A stretch of 64,000 nt of DNA from Eopsaltria australis. Taxonomy: Eukaryota; Chordata; Aves; Passeriformes; Petroicidae. The DNA is taken from assembly GCA_034509425.1 (NCBI GenBank), contig JAVTVJ010001232.1, forward strand, positions 186,001 to 250,000, given 5' to 3'. Below the pieces are notes generated by a model. That model saw only the letters and a program-made list of their open reading frames with translations, was not told the origin of the DNA and did no database searches. This document shows, piece after piece, positions 13,079 to 26,010 of this stretch; the stretch's first letter is position 1; every line of letters starts with the position of its first letter. The position numbers were made by a program, and so were the translations under genes.

Positions 13079-14984
13079 ATAAAGCAAAACAAGTGTACAG
13101 TATGAAGGGAAATAAACACTTGCCCTAACCTACAGTTCAAAGTCCTGAGAATACAATCTCATATGCTCTTTGTTAGCTGCCTCTGCTCATGGGGCAGAAC
13201 ATGTACTCCTGGACCTTTCCTTGCTTCAAAGCAAGCTGTCTGATTTGGCCAGTGTGGCATGTGAGTGGTGATCACCCTGCTTGACAGCTGACTGTCCCCC
13301 ATCTAGGCCTAAAGGAAAAGGATACGACTCATCATTTCTGCTATGAATTTGGCATGTGGGAGAGACAATCTGCTGGGAGTGGTAAGGGTTCCGAAGGTAA
13401 GGTGGAGCTGCTGACCTTGTCATCAGAAATAAAAGGATGATTTGATACTGGGTGGAAGCTATTGCAAAGGGAACTGCTGCTTGGATAAGAAAAAACTTGC
13501 CTCTTTGAGGGAGAAGCAAACAAAACTCCCCACTTCTCTTACTCATTTGGAAATAGTGACATTCTGGCTTCTATCATTTAGTAACATTAAATCAGGCCAA
13601 CTAGAAGCAAAGCACTTTGAGTTTCTACGGCCAGGTACTCCTGAACATGTGCTGTCAGGTACTGCTAAAACACTGGAATCTTGTTTAGGTCTGCAGGGTA
13701 ACTGTCATGTCCATCTGTCACACAGGAGGACAGTTTAAACAATTTCAGTCCTCCTGCAGTCTTAGGCCTCACTGAGTGTGGTTAAGGGCAGAGAGCATGC
13801 CTGCAAAAATGGTGCTCCACTGTTCTAGGCTCTGATGTGACTTTAATTTTCGAGTCCCATTGTGGTGTGACATCTCTTTGCCCTTCACACAGTGGATGCT
13901 TCTCTTCATGCCAAGCAGGTGTCCTCACCTGCATGGCTTGGTGTGACCACTGAGCTGTGGGTTCATGAAAATATAGCCTGTGATAGATGTTCAAAAGCTC
14001 TTTTACTTCCAGTGCTGATTTTGACTGGGTGATTATGGGCAAGAATTATTCACTTCTACATCTCTGCATCTCAGGAGCTGAAATACAATATTAATGAATT
14101 AAAGGGCATTTCTGAAGCAATTTCAATATTCAGAAATACGGTAGAAAATCAGCAAAGGGAATAACAGATAATTTGTAGGGAGAAGCCATTCAGAACTGTA
14201 AGCTGAGTCCCTTTTCTTTTGAATTTTATTATAAATCGTTCATGATTAGGGTCTGTAGGAGGATGCTAGAAAATTGAGATATAGGAAACTTCTAGGAAGC
14301 TGGAAAGAGTGCACTGCCCTGATGTAACCTCAAATTTAATAGAAACCTTGCTTGGAACATGTGCTCTGTCCACACTTGGGGGAATCTTCAATGGAGCCAA
14401 GGACTTAATGTTGTAAGAGGAAAGACCCCAGTAATGAATCTGCTGGTCCAACCAGTGGCCCATGAACAATGAGTATTCATGTGCTTCAACTGATTTCCCA
14501 TTTTGGTTCTATGTCAGAGCAGGGTTTGGATGACGAGAGAGCTGTTGCACAAGTTGTGGCTGCAGGCTTGGGCAGGAGATGGACTGGGGTGAATTAGACA
14601 CCCTTCCTCAGCAATGTGAGGTGCATGGTGGCACTTGGCTGTCTGATGTGGTTGGTTGCCCTGGGAGCTTGGAGGCTGTCCATCTCCATGTTGCAAAGGA
14701 GAAACCCACTCCATGTCCTGTTGATGCACAGTCTTATCCGTATCCAGGATTGAGGTACCTTCGTGTCAAGGTGGGAGCTAAGATTTAATCCTTGAGTGGA
14801 GCCCTGGTACTTTCTGTGCCCCCCTGGGAGGGCCCTTAAGCCCCCAAGGAAGGTGGCAAAGCACTCAGGCAGAAGGGTGGATGTGATGCTGCATTGATGA
14901 GGGGCTCTGTACCTTTTATCCTGTAGCTATGCAAAGGCAGCCCACAGGCCCCTGGCTGAAACACTTTCAAACATCTTTATCTCT

Positions 14985-15090
14985 GGCATGCTAAATGCTC
15001 GTGATTAGTTTTAATTCCAGCTATTTTCAGCTATTAAAGTGCTGCTTTCCTTGCATGGCCTCGTGCTTTTAATTAGCCAAAGCAGACCCA
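14985..15090. promoter_or_regulatory. Candidate conserved homeodomain-site cluster
   Basis: GATTAGTTTTAATTCC, CAGCTATTTTCAGCTATTAA and CTTTTAATTAGCCAAAGC lie within 100 bases, free of repeats. Compositional evidence only. Confidence 0.25.
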
Positions 15091-15707
15091 TGTACTACAA
15101 AATCCTTTCCTTCATTAAAAAGGAGGAGATTTTCATAATTTCTACCACAGCTTCTCTTTCAGACACACAAAACAGGATCCAGTAGCCGGGCAACCCTCTG
15201 AGCTGCCAGGAGCCTGCACTGCTGCAGGCTGTTTCCCTGGCACAGGAAGAGAGGGATGGCAGACCCCTTTTGCTCCAGGTATCTGTTCCTTGGAGTTCAT
15301 CACCAGGGATGGTGGGGACCGAGGATCTGTGACACACATGTGCCATGTCCCCTGGGCTGCTGAGTGGCACGTACAGTACCAGGAGGCAGTGCCCACCTCA
15401 TTGCTCTAGTCCAGGTCCCCTCACAGACCCCCACCTGCTGTTCCTGCAGGCGCCCTCTCTCCTTTCTTCTCTGCTGTAAGCACAGATTTTCAAATAACTG
15501 ATACAATATCATCTTATTTTGTGTGCTATCTACTGTGCTAGCTGTATTCTCTGAACACAATAGCACAAATTACTTTACATAACAGAAGCAGTGAATTCAA
15601 TAATAGCAACAGTAGAGGGAAGGGAGAAGTGAACGACTGGAAAAAACAAGAGAGATGTTTCCAGCTATGAGCTTTAATATACATAGGAGTTAAATTCAAC
15701 ACAAGAT

Positions 15708-15710
<3 letters not shown>

Positions 15711-15742
<32 letters not shown>
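15711..15742 (+). repeat. (T)32 homopolymer
   Basis: This uninterrupted run of 32 T is the longest in the window. The sequence on either side is not a retroposed gene that I recognise. Confidence 0.97.
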
Positions 15743-18315
15743 CCTGTCATGGAACGACTGAAACACCTTGATAGGGAATGACATGTGGGGAAATCCAGGT
15801 GTCTGTTTTTCCTGAAATGGAGTGGAGAAGACAGGGGCATGGGGAATTGGGGAATGCCTTAGGATAGATGGGTAGTCAATCTGCAAGACTTGTGAGTGTA
15901 TCTCCTCCTAAATTGCATAGTGTGATCATGGTCATAGCTTTCTTCTACCCACCCTCCCCATTTCCATTTTTTCCCCCTCTTTGAGATCTGCACTGCATAT
16001 AATAATCTGGGTGTGATTCCAGCCCTGAATTATAGAGGGCTCAGCACAGTCTTTGTATTGCTTCATCTTGTTCCTCCTGTGTTCTGACATCGAGGTTTTT
16101 TGTTTATTTTTTTTTTTTGCCACAGCTGCATAGTAAGCTGAGCTCAGCATTCAGCTGTTCCTATTGCCATCTAGATTCTTTTCTGTGGTAAGAGAGTTAT
16201 TTCGTAGATTTGAAAGATGTGTGAATAACATGCACTTTTCTCCTCTTTTGAGGTATTATTTGCATTTAGCAGCACCATTGAATATAACTTATTATCACAC
16301 TCTATTTGCTTGGGTCTCACTCAGGTTCTTCCCTTTTCCTTTTGGTCTTGGCTACCTCAAATAACTTGATGTTGTCTGCAATTTTGTTGCTTGCTGTGTG
16401 TTCTCATTTTCAGCCAAGTGTATTTAAGTAAAATGTGACACAGCCTAGAAATGCGTCTTTATCTCTCACAAAATTCACTGCCATAGTAAGGATTTTAACA
16501 CTGATGCGGTACAAACATTGACTGACTTTATTCATTTCCCAGCTTGTCATGTTTGAAATATTCAGAGGGTGGTAAGACATTATTTTCTTTAGTGTGTATA
16601 AAAAAAGAAATTGTTTGTCACAGCATATTCTTCCAGATGTTTAGATATTATACTTTTAAAGATTATTTTATTCCAGTTGCGAGGCCTAATTTGAAAAACT
16701 CCCTTGTGTAGAGGTTTCTGAGATGCTTTCCAAATGTGAAGTGTGGCCTGTTAATTCCACAATTTGGTTTATGTTATTGAATTTTTAAGTGATGCAGTTG
16801 CCTCATACTGTAAGCTATTTAGAGATCATTGGTGTAATATTTGGGAGTAGTAGCCTTTTGGGTTTTACCATTTTGGTTTGTTCCAGAGCTGCTTCTCCTC
16901 CTGGCCCCTCAGCCTTCAGCTGTGTTGTTTCACTTTTAGTGCAGAAAAGGATGGAAAAGAGGCCAGAGACAAAACTTTTAAAGGGGGAAATTTAAACTAG
17001 TTTCTTCTAAATGAACTGCAGATTAATGAATCTATTCAAGAGCAAGAAAGATGATAGCTTTTGCTTGTACAACATGAAGAATAAGAGTGATATTGGGGAC
17101 ATGGTTGAGTGAAGTGGGACTTGAGGCAAAATAGGGAAATGGGTCAGGGTAAGAGGAAATGAAAGTGTGGATGAAGGTTGCAGTGAAGGGAGACTCAGGA
17201 AAACTGTAATGATGATTAATTAGGCTTCTCCCTAAATAACTATTCCCATCTGTACATCTGAAAGCCATTCAGATGTACAGCACATGTTTGGAGACTACTA
17301 TAGGTAACAAAGGTAAGTAAATTAGATATGAAGTTACAAATCAAAGTATCAGAAGAAAAGTTCACTGCAATTTTGAACTGCACTGTAAATGCTATTACTG
17401 CTGTTATCTTTAGCTCTGTTTCCTAAGGAAATGGAGGTGATCAATGCCGTGTAAGAGCCTTTTGGCTGATTTCAGTGTCAGGTTGGGTGGATGGAGGAGA
17501 GAAATCCCTAATGCCCTCACCCAAGGAAGGATGGGCAGAGCAGAGATGTCATCTCTTTTGCTTGATACAACAGCTGCTGAAAGGGAGTGACCTGGGCAGG
17601 CAGCTTGCTGTGCCAGATGGCCAAACAGCACCCACAGTGCAGGAGCAGCTGTAGTGGCTGCTGATGCTTGCCATGCTGGAGCTGGGGGGAGCATTTTGTG
17701 TTGCATAGGGTGCACCGGTGGGAACAAGTGCCTAGGTGGCAAACCCTTGAGGAGATGTTGGGAACACAGGGAGGAAGTAAAACATTGTGGTGTCGTGCAA
17801 AATGTAGTTGTAGGAGAATTTGACCTGAGATATGCTGGTAGGTGGGCAAACCCGGAGAAGGTGAAGAGATTGGTTTTGTGAGCAGCAGAACTAGTGATGC
17901 CTCGTGTTTGTGTCTCAGCCCTTGTAACCCTCTCTCCCTGCAGTAGGAAAGGCTGTCCTGGGGAGCACTGGCACAGAGACCTGTTCCTGAAAAGGGGACT
18001 TCTGCAGATTAGAGACAAAAATTGCAAAAACTTAAATTCTGTGGTGCAGAGCACCTTGCTCTTACTGTTGCGTGGGAGGATCAGGAACTGGCTGTGGTAG
18101 ACCTTGTGTAAACATACAGAGAGATAATGGTCCCTGCTTTAAAGGGTTTGTTTAGGTGAACAGCAAGAAATCACACTGTAGACCTGGCATGTAGTCACAT
18201 GTTGAGTATTCTGAGTTCTGGGAGGGATTTTGGGAAGACCTAAATAGGAAAAGCAGTGAAAGAGGAAACAAGGTAAGTGCTAAAAGATCTGGAAGGATTG
18301 TTGGGTTTTTTGTTG

Positions 18316-18331
18316 TTTTTTTTTTTTTTTT
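18316..18331 (+). repeat. (T)16 homopolymer
   Basis: A T run within TTGTTGT...TCCCTAG; acceptor-like, but no exon follows. Confidence 0.95.
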
Positions 18332-18683
18332 CCCTAGCAGGAAAGTATTAGAAGTTCCAATTATGGGTTGTTCAACTTAGCAACAAGTCAAGGGGAAGCC
18401 TGGAAGGAATTTACAATAGGAAAAATTTGTGTCCCAGGGATGAAGAGGATTTACTTAAAGGCTGTAGAAATGCTGGAGGCTTTTGGAGGAGGAAAGGGAC
18501 AAAATATTTTGAGTGCTCACAAGAGCTTTGTGCGTGTGAAGGTGTTAGGCTGATGAATGCCTCATTGTGGCTTGTGGCACTTGAGACCCAGCTCAAAGGC
18601 ACTGGAAACCGTGTTTCCAGGATCCTTCAAGGGAAAAGGCCTGACTGCTGCACCTCTCTGACACTGCTGACTTGTATTTTAGT

Positions 18684-18822
18684 GCTGAGATGAGCTCAGT
18701 TGGTTAGAGCATGGTGCTAATAACAACAAGGTCATGGGTTTGACGCTAGTATTGTCTACTCACTTGAGGGTTGGACTTGAAGATCCTTGTGGGTCCCTTC
18801 CCACTTGGAGCATTCTGTGATT
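18684..18822 (+). mobile_element. tRNA-Ile-derived SINE with CR1-like tail (TguSINE1-like)
   Basis: The head (18684-18747) copies tRNA-Ile(AAU). It has an A-box-like TGAGCTCAGTTGG (18691-18703), an anticodon-loop CTAATAA with anticodon AAT at 18719-18721, and a B-box-like GGTTTGACGCT (18737-18747). The anticodon and acceptor stems no longer pair, so it is not a working tRNA gene. A short linker leads to a tail typical of the CR1 LINE 3' end: TTGGACTTGAAGATCC, GGTCCCTTCC, and a final CATTCTGTGATT. Such a tail lets CR1 reverse transcriptase copy the SINE. A SINE of this design is known from zebra finch (TguSINE1, from memory), which hints at a songbird. Confidence 0.8.
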
Positions 18823-21129
18823 GCTAGGAGAGAAGCATCAGCTCAAGCATAACATGAAGAAGGAATATGCCAATTACCAGTCAGTCAGATTGGAAGCCCT
18901 GTCACTGTTTCCTTGGTTCTAGCCCAACCCCACAAGCAGTTGTATCACAAATGAGGGGAAGCTGGGCAGGAAAAAGAGATGCCAATGGTGAATTCCAGGA
19001 GGATGGAGGAGCTCAGCATATAAGGCTGTGCTAAGGTCAAAGTGAATGAGCCAAAAGAAAAGCTCATGGTTTGCTTTGCAGAAGATGAGATCATTAGCCA
19101 TCGCAGGCAGTTCCAGTGCTCTGACTCTGTCAGAGCCTGATCTAAAAACAGGCTGGGTTTGTGCTGTGTATAAAAATGAGGTGGCGTTTCCCTCCCCCTC
19201 TGCTTTCCTGAGAAGAGGGAGAGCTGCAAAGTGAGAATATGTTAGGGCAAAGGTGGAAATGTGCAGGAATAAAAGTAGTGATATCTAGCAAGGTGGCAGG
19301 AGAGTAATGGAGGAGAAGAAATTTGGAATTGTTACAGTGGGGCAGGGAAGTAGGTGGGGGGTGGAAGGAGTGGGAAGTGATGCAAGAGGAAAAAGATGAG
19401 GAATACCCTGAGGGATGTGAGAAGCGATAAATAATATCCTGGGAGCAGTGAAAAGCAGCAGCAGGCAGGGAGCGATGTTATTGAGATATAGACCAATCTT
19501 AGATTGAAAGGAAGCAATGTGCTCTAGCTGCTCATAATACATGTATGTAAGCTTCAGTCCTGCATGCATGCAGCTTCTCAACGATAAGGAAATGACTATT
19601 AAATTAATTAGGAATTGGGAGCATTGTTCTCATTGTCTGGCAATCCATAAAGGAAAGATGGTCAAATGCCATGACTGAAAAGGAGCTGGAAGCTCAGAGA
19701 AGGCTTGGGCATTTGGCAGTCAGGCTAGATAAAAGCCTGAGCTAGATAAAGCAATGCAAAAAAAAATTTGGCTGGCAAAGCAATCTACTTATCCTGAAAC
19801 TGGCTTGTGTCACTTCAGCAGTTAGTGCAATACCATCTTGTAGCTGCATTTTCCTTGGACCCAGAGCTAAGCAAGCATCCCACTGCCTGTTTATCTTACA
19901 GAGGAAGCTGATGTGGAGAGGGATTAGGATGTTGGGCATCTGTGGTGCTGGATTGAGTCTGATGTTCTGGTCTGGCCTCTGACAGTGACTGGTGTGGATG
20001 GTGACAAGTGCCTAAAAGGTGTCTCTACCTTCTAGGTGTTAACTGGCATGTGAATCATAGCAGTTGTACTAATAAAAACAATTGTTTCTATAAATCAAAT
20101 ATGGGGTGTTAAGCAGGGTTTGCTTGGCCTGATCTGTGAAGGTCTGACTCAAAATGATGAGAGGAAACTGGAAGTGGAAAAATATTCAAATGAGCATCAC
20201 AGAAGTTAATGCTGATGCCTACTTTATCTGCTGCGACTCGTAGCTGCCCTTTACTTGCTTCGTTCTCTGGCTCAGATGTTGCTTTTCTGCATATGACTCC
20301 AATATGCTTAGGCACTTCAAAAAATCAAACAGTAAATGTGATTGCCTTGATTATAAATGTCACCCAGCTTGGATGAAAGAAGAATGGCTGAGCTGGTGTA
20401 GTACATAACTGCTGGTGATTAGCCACAGCAGGGAGCACCTCACAAAAAGGTGTCCAGATCTTGCTGCAGGCAAGTGTAGATTTATCCCCTGTGTATGGGT
20501 TAGAGATGGGTGTAAGTGATGGGGCTCTGAGTCTCTAGTAATGATAACTCTGCATATGGATTTATTTTCCTATGAATTGACTGATTCTGTGTTGAGTGAT
20601 GTGAGGATCCTGGTCTTGCTGCCTTCTGTGGCAGAGTTCTGCTGCTTAATCATATATTGAAATTGGGAGGAGAGGAGTGAGAGCAGAGCAGTATTTCATT
20701 TCTGCCAGGTTGCATTTGCCATCTTCTAATGACTGTGTATCCTCTTGGCACTGTGCTGGGAGCACAGAATTTTGCCAGTTATTTGTTTTATTATTTTATG
20801 CACTTCTATAATTTTTTTTTCTGTTCAGATGAGCTTAGGACCAAAAGGGATGGCTGCAATCATGAGCCCCTGTGCTAAGTCCAGAATGAGCTGCCAAAAA
20901 TGTACTCTCACACGTCAGAGGCTGTGAAATATTTTTGTGTGCTTTACAGCAGATGTAGGACCAATGCAATAGCAGATCAAAAATCCCCGACAGTAATATA
21001 CTGTGGTGACAGCCCTGCCTGGCAGGAATCAAGGGTGTTGCTAATGCCGTCGATGCTTGTAGTAGGGAAGAGGATTTCCTTGGTATAAAGGGACAAGAAA
21101 CCAGCCCAAAGTTTCTCTTCCTTGGAGAC
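18823..21129. other. Intronic sequence, nothing recognised
   Basis: No repeat landmark or coding similarity was seen. Confidence 0.55.
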
Positions 21130-22330
21130 AACAGCGTTCTCAGGCTGTCCATCACTTCTGTCACCTTTCTCTGAACCCTCTCAGGTTCTGTAAAAGCTGT
21201 TGCAACCTGAGATACCCAGTCCTGCTTATTAACTGTGTCCTTCCTCCTTCTGGTCCTTTTGCAGCTGGGCATCTTTTCTGATGGCACTGTGCTTGGCTGG
21301 GTAGTGCTGAGTTGGGTTCAGGGACCCCAACTGCTGTGCATAGGCTGCTGCCTCTCAAAATCCTGTGAGAGAACTTGGAGCAGCTTTAATGTGGGTTTTC
21401 CAGGATAACCAGTTTGTTTTAATTGACAGTATCACTTGTCATTGTGTTGGCCATCTGCCTTGCCTTGGTTAAGTCTCAGTTCAACACCCAAGAGTTCTCT
21501 CTGGTCTTGAGAGGCTGTTTTGTGCTCCCCAAAATAACCTGTATCCTCTGCAGACTCTGTGACCCCAGCAAGAGCTCTCTTCCCACATCATTTATATATT
21601 ATTTAAGCCATCTGTACAGGACTTGTTTCCTTTACACTGAGTTAATGTCCTTCTGAATGACTCCTGTTGTGCTCTAAACAGTCTTCTAAAATCTAGTCAT
21701 TTGTGTATCTCTTCATTCACTACCTCCTCCTAGGACACTGAACTTAATTACATTGTGAACCCTATTACTTAAGGGCTCAGATATTGTCATTTTTTGATTT
21801 AGTTCCTGCTCATTGCTGAAAATTAAGTCAGGAGTTGCTGCTTTTGCTTGTGGGCACTTGAATTAGCTGTTCCAAGAAGCAGTTGTTTAAAGAGGTGAGG
21901 AGCATGTTGTGTTTTTTGTGCCAGCTTACAGGTGAGTTTCCCCATCTTAATTTTCTATAAATTGTTGCACTTTCAGAACTGCATACCCACCTGTCCTTAG
22001 CTAGAGCCCTGATGATAGATGTGCAGCAAGGGATTATAAATGCATTGCAACTCCTAGGGTTGTGAATTCATGCAGAGTTGATGGTATGATCTTCTGCACG
22101 TATTTTTCTCCCATAAGAGTTTTAAGGTTTTCTGAATTAACTCCACAGAGGTATTGAAAAGACTGCATTATTCCTTCAACCCTTTGGCTTGAATACACTT
22201 TTCTATATAACTTGCAGCAAGGTACTATAATATCTAATTTGCTTTTTAGTGTTCCACCAAGTTTCTGTCATTCATAGTGCATTAGTCATCATCCATTGCC
22301 AGGATATCTAGTTCACCTTAAAATCAGCCC
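21130..22330 (-). repeat. Possible degraded antisense LINE-like repeat
   Basis: The stretch is T and C rich on the + strand. It starts with TTTCTCTGAACCCTCTCAGG and AACCTGAGATACCCAGTCCT, phrases I associate with antisense ancient CR1/L3 elements. The rest reads like the same kind of old repeat, but I cannot place it with certainty. Confidence 0.35.
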
Positions 22331-22380
22331 ATTTTGAGATGTTTAAAGCTAGGCTTGAAGGGGAGAGAGGGGAGTAAAAG

Positions 22381-22396
22381 AAAAAAAAAAAAAAAA
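22381..22396 (+). repeat. (A)16 homopolymer
   Basis: A run of A after GGAGTAAAAG; no retroposed sequence is recognised before it. Confidence 0.95.
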
Positions 22397-22765
22397 GAAG
22401 TAGTTGTAGAAAAACCAATGTCAAACCTTCCTCTCTTATTTAAGTCTGGGTAAAGTGTTATTTGATCGGTCTTTCCTGCTTCTGTCTCCTTTGACAATGC
22501 AAGAGTTGCTGAGGGAATGTGATTGATTTCTGGGCTTGGATTTGCTGACTAAATGGTTTGTCTCTTTGTCTGCTGTAATGAAAACAAGCAAATTGGAGTC
22601 AGCAGGTGAGAAAGGACTGTCAGTAATTACCCTCACTTCACCCTGCTGTGTAAACCTGATAGGTTTAAGGGGTTGAAGGTTTTGGGGCTTTGTTCTGTGT
22701 CCCTACTACCACAATGCACTGTGCTGGGAGCAGGGCTGCCAGCTCCAGGGAATGGAAAATGAATG

Positions 22766-22790
22766 CCATCTCCATCTCCATCCCCATCCC
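22766..22790 (+). repeat. (CCATCT)n short tandem repeat
   Basis: About four imperfect 6-nt units: CCATCT, CCATCT, CCATCC and CCATCCC. Confidence 0.9.
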
Positions 22791-22944
22791 ACCACTGTCC
22801 TTCAGGATTGGCCCTTCCCTGAAGGGGAAGGGTAGGCACTACAAAGCAGCCAAGCCAAATTTGGAAAATGGGATTGAGCACCCTGAGGAATCAGGTAGCT
22901 TCCTCCAGGGGGGAGCATACGCCACAGGCTCTGAGATCTCTTAT

Positions 22945-22973
22945 GATTATGCCAATCACAGATTATGCCAATC
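22945..22973 (+). repeat. Tandem duplication, 16-nt unit
   Basis: GATTATGCCAATCACA is followed by GATTATGCCAATC. Each copy contains GCCAATC, a CCAAT-type word. Confidence 0.9.
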
Positions 22974-25864
22974 CTTTGCTGTAGGGCTCTGCAGGGAAGA
23001 GGCTGAGGGGACTTCCCACAGATTAATCTGGTTAAACTGTTCTTCACAGGGCAGATAATCTCTGTGTCAGCATTTGTGAGTTCAGACCCACTGATGAAAG
23101 CTACTCTGCAGCCAGCTGGGAGCTGGATAAATAGGGCAGATACTGCTAAACATAACAGCTTTCAGCACTCTGTACAAACATCTAAAAGTTAAAAAAAAAA
23201 GGAGCCCAGTGGAGAAAAAAGGGGACAAAATTGGGTGTTTGAAACTGTCCAGAAGTGCATAGTGTCTCAGATGAACACTGGGGGGACAGCATGAGAATTC
23301 CTGATGGTGCTTCTGGAGAATTTTGCCCTGGAACTGGGTTCAGTTGGAAACTGCTGATTCAGTGAAGTCAGCATAAATTTATTGTCACCCTTCTACCCCC
23401 TGGAAATGATGTGCATGTTTTAATCAGCTCAATGTATTTCCTTTGGCTTTATATGTTAATGTAAAAGTCAACATAGTAATGGTGATAGTCAAAACCCTTA
23501 GGTCAAAACAAATGTACTTCAAACAAGTCAAAGCAAAATGCATTCTTGAATATATTGTTTCTGGCCATTGCAAATTAAGATGACACAGGCTTATGGCACA
23601 TGACGTTTGACTGCCAACAACCTATTAGGAATCTGTGACCTTAATGTCCAAACAAATGCTCAATAAGGTTCGGTTTGCTTCTCTTATTTTTAACAGAGTT
23701 CAGTTTTGATAAAGGCTGTGGGACTGACAGCTCTGAACAACGAGCCTTAATGCATTTCTGCAACTCACATCTTTAAAGCTTGATGTGTCCTGGCAACTCC
23801 TCCCCCATTCTGAAGCTATCTTTTATCTTTTTCTTTTCTTTTCTTTCAAAGCTTCTAATGTTTCCTAGGTAGACATGAACTACATCTATCAAAACCTCAG
23901 TTTAGCTGCAAGGCGGATGGTGGGGTCTGCAATGCAGCCCATGTGCTTTCCCACCCACTGCTGGCTCCAAGTCCATGCCCTGTGCAGGCTTGGAGGGTTT
24001 GTGGCATGCTCAGGCTGCCTGTGACAGCCCACTCAGACTGCACAAATGAGAGGAGGCAGCGGAAGGCTGAGAGAGCAGTGCCTGGGCTGGCACAGGAACT
24101 TACTGTGGCCACCAGGGTTTGCAGGAGGGGTAAGGATGAAGTCTAGAGGGGATCATGGCTTTTGGATCCCTGTTCAACCCACCTGCCCAAGATGTGATAT
24201 GCTTTCAGGTGGTTTTGGGTAGGAGTCTGCTTGCAAGGTCACCTTAGAACAGGCATGACCCTGCAGGAAACAAGGAAGGGATGAGTCCCCAAGGTTTCCT
24301 GCTTGTCCTTCTGCCATCCCTGCAAGAGTGGAGAAGGCAGAGGGGTGAGCATTCCTAGTCCTCCTTGCTCTTTTGTTGGCTGCTGTCTCTCAGAAGAGGT
24401 GAGCAAGCAAGGGCCTGTGTTGGGAGCCAGGCAGGAGACAGGGTCATTGCCTTGCCCCTTCAATCACAGCATGGAGGAAGGGCTGAGAGACAGGACCAAA
24501 TATGCCAGGGGTCCTTCCTGGGCATAAACAGATGTGTATCTCACCAGAGATCACAGCAGCATGAACCTCATTCCTATAGAGCACAGCCTGTAGTACCCCT
24601 GCTCCTGTATCCTCCTAGGGTGATGTGGGGCAACTGTGAGGAAGCAGAACACAAGTTCCCTTGCAGAGCTGGAGTGCTGTGAGGAGAGGAACAAGTAATG
24701 GAAATTGAAATGCAAATTCTTTTTCTGAGTGTAGAAAAGGCCCCCATAAATCAGGAGTGACAAGAACACAAAGACACCATCAGGATGCATTTGCACAATC
24801 AAGGGATGTTTCATATATCTGAAAGAACCAAGGCACAACCTCTGCTCCTGAAATAAACCAAATCCATTTTTTCTCATCAGTGAAGCAGTCTCTGAAATTC
24901 CCTGTTTGAAGAGCAACAGAAAAACAGAAAGGAGATTTGAGCTAAATTTTACTCAGATGAGGCATGTTTTCTAATCCAGACAGGAAAATATTTGTTTTTA
25001 AAGGGTCAGTGAAAAATAAACAGCTCCTCTCTCCCTTCACATCCAGCAACATGATGGGGATCTGAATTTTTTTCCTCTAGATTTGTCATTGTCAACTAAA
25101 TGGTACAGCTGTTGAGAACCTTGATGATATAATTGTGTAGTCTAGAAACAGAGTAAGCTCATGGCAAAGAAAGAGAGAAAAAATGCTGAGCAGAGCCCTG
25201 TAATGCACAGAACACCAGAAAAAGGAGCCTGGCAGCATGGAGAGCTTTTCCCAAGGCTTGAACCTAAAACTGTAGGTAAATGTTTCATTAACCTGTTCAC
25301 GGGTCGAGGCAAGCTGGAGGTGCTCCTATAGGAGGAGGTGGAAGTTTTAATCTGAAATCAGAAGTGACAGAGCTGAGTGGTTGAATTTGGCCAAGCAAGC
25401 CCTGCCCTGGATTTTAGCTTCACTCTTCATCATTCTGTCACAAACCCCAAATCCATATGTCTTTTGCTGCAGTAACTGATAAAATCTGTATCTCACTACC
25501 TTCCACGCTAGACTTGAGACCTGTCTTTCAGGCTCAGTAACTGGCTTTCCTAATAGACAGTGTGTGCTGGCTGTCTCTCTGCTTCCAATTAGAGATTCCT
25601 GAGGAGCCTAGCTCCCATGGGTGAGATATCTTTATCCCAGCCTTATTGTGAGGAAGTTTTTTTGTGCAGTTTTCAGCAAGTTTCTTAAACCCAGGCTGAG
25701 ACTGGCCAGTGCTATCTCTGTGTCGCAGAAAATGTGATTAGATATGTGCAAGTAGTGTCTTAAGTCAACCCTAACTGATTTGTGGTCTGCTTTTGACTGA
25801 AATTGTGTGGTCCTGTCCCACAGGTAGTGTTGGGTCACCCTGGCAAGACTGAAGCAGCTGCCAT

Positions 25865-26010
25865 CTTCTGTTCCCCTGGTTTAAGGCCAGACTGGATGAA
25901 GCCCTGAGCAACCTGATCTTGGTGGGTGGTATCTCTGCCCACAGTGGTTGGAACTAGAGGATTTTAAGGTCCCTTCCAAACTAATCAATCAACTAAGTTA
26001 TGATTCTATG
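25865..26010 (+). mobile_element. CR1 LINE 3' fragment
   Basis: GGCCAGACTGGATGAAGCCC, GAGCAACCTGATCTTGGTGG, TTTTAAGGTCCCTTCCAAAC and terminal TTATGATTCTATG give the sense-strand 3' end of an avian CR1. Confidence 0.92.

Larger units (their letters stand above)
13079..18683. other. Intronic sequence
   Basis: It contains homopolymer tracts and the TAAT cluster near 15 kb. The 214-codon minus-strand frame at 17410-18054 is not supported as a gene. Confidence 0.6.
22331..25864. other. Intronic sequence with short tandem repeats
   Basis: It holds the A16 run, the CCATCT repeat and the GCCAATC duplication. Nothing else is recognised. Confidence 0.55.

Noticed and set aside
17410..18054. 214-codon open frame on the minus strand, the longest in the window
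   Set aside because: The length is only slightly beyond chance for 64 kb in six frames. It has low-complexity P/S/L/H content, no family motif and no splice or promoter context, and lies deep in an intron.
18684..18752. Functional tRNA-Ile gene
   Set aside because: The anticodon stem and acceptor stem no longer pair, the B-box is altered and a CR1 tail is attached, so it is a SINE head.
20835..21287. 150-codon minus-strand frame
   Set aside because: It overlaps a likely antisense old LINE-like stretch at its right end and has no intact domain.
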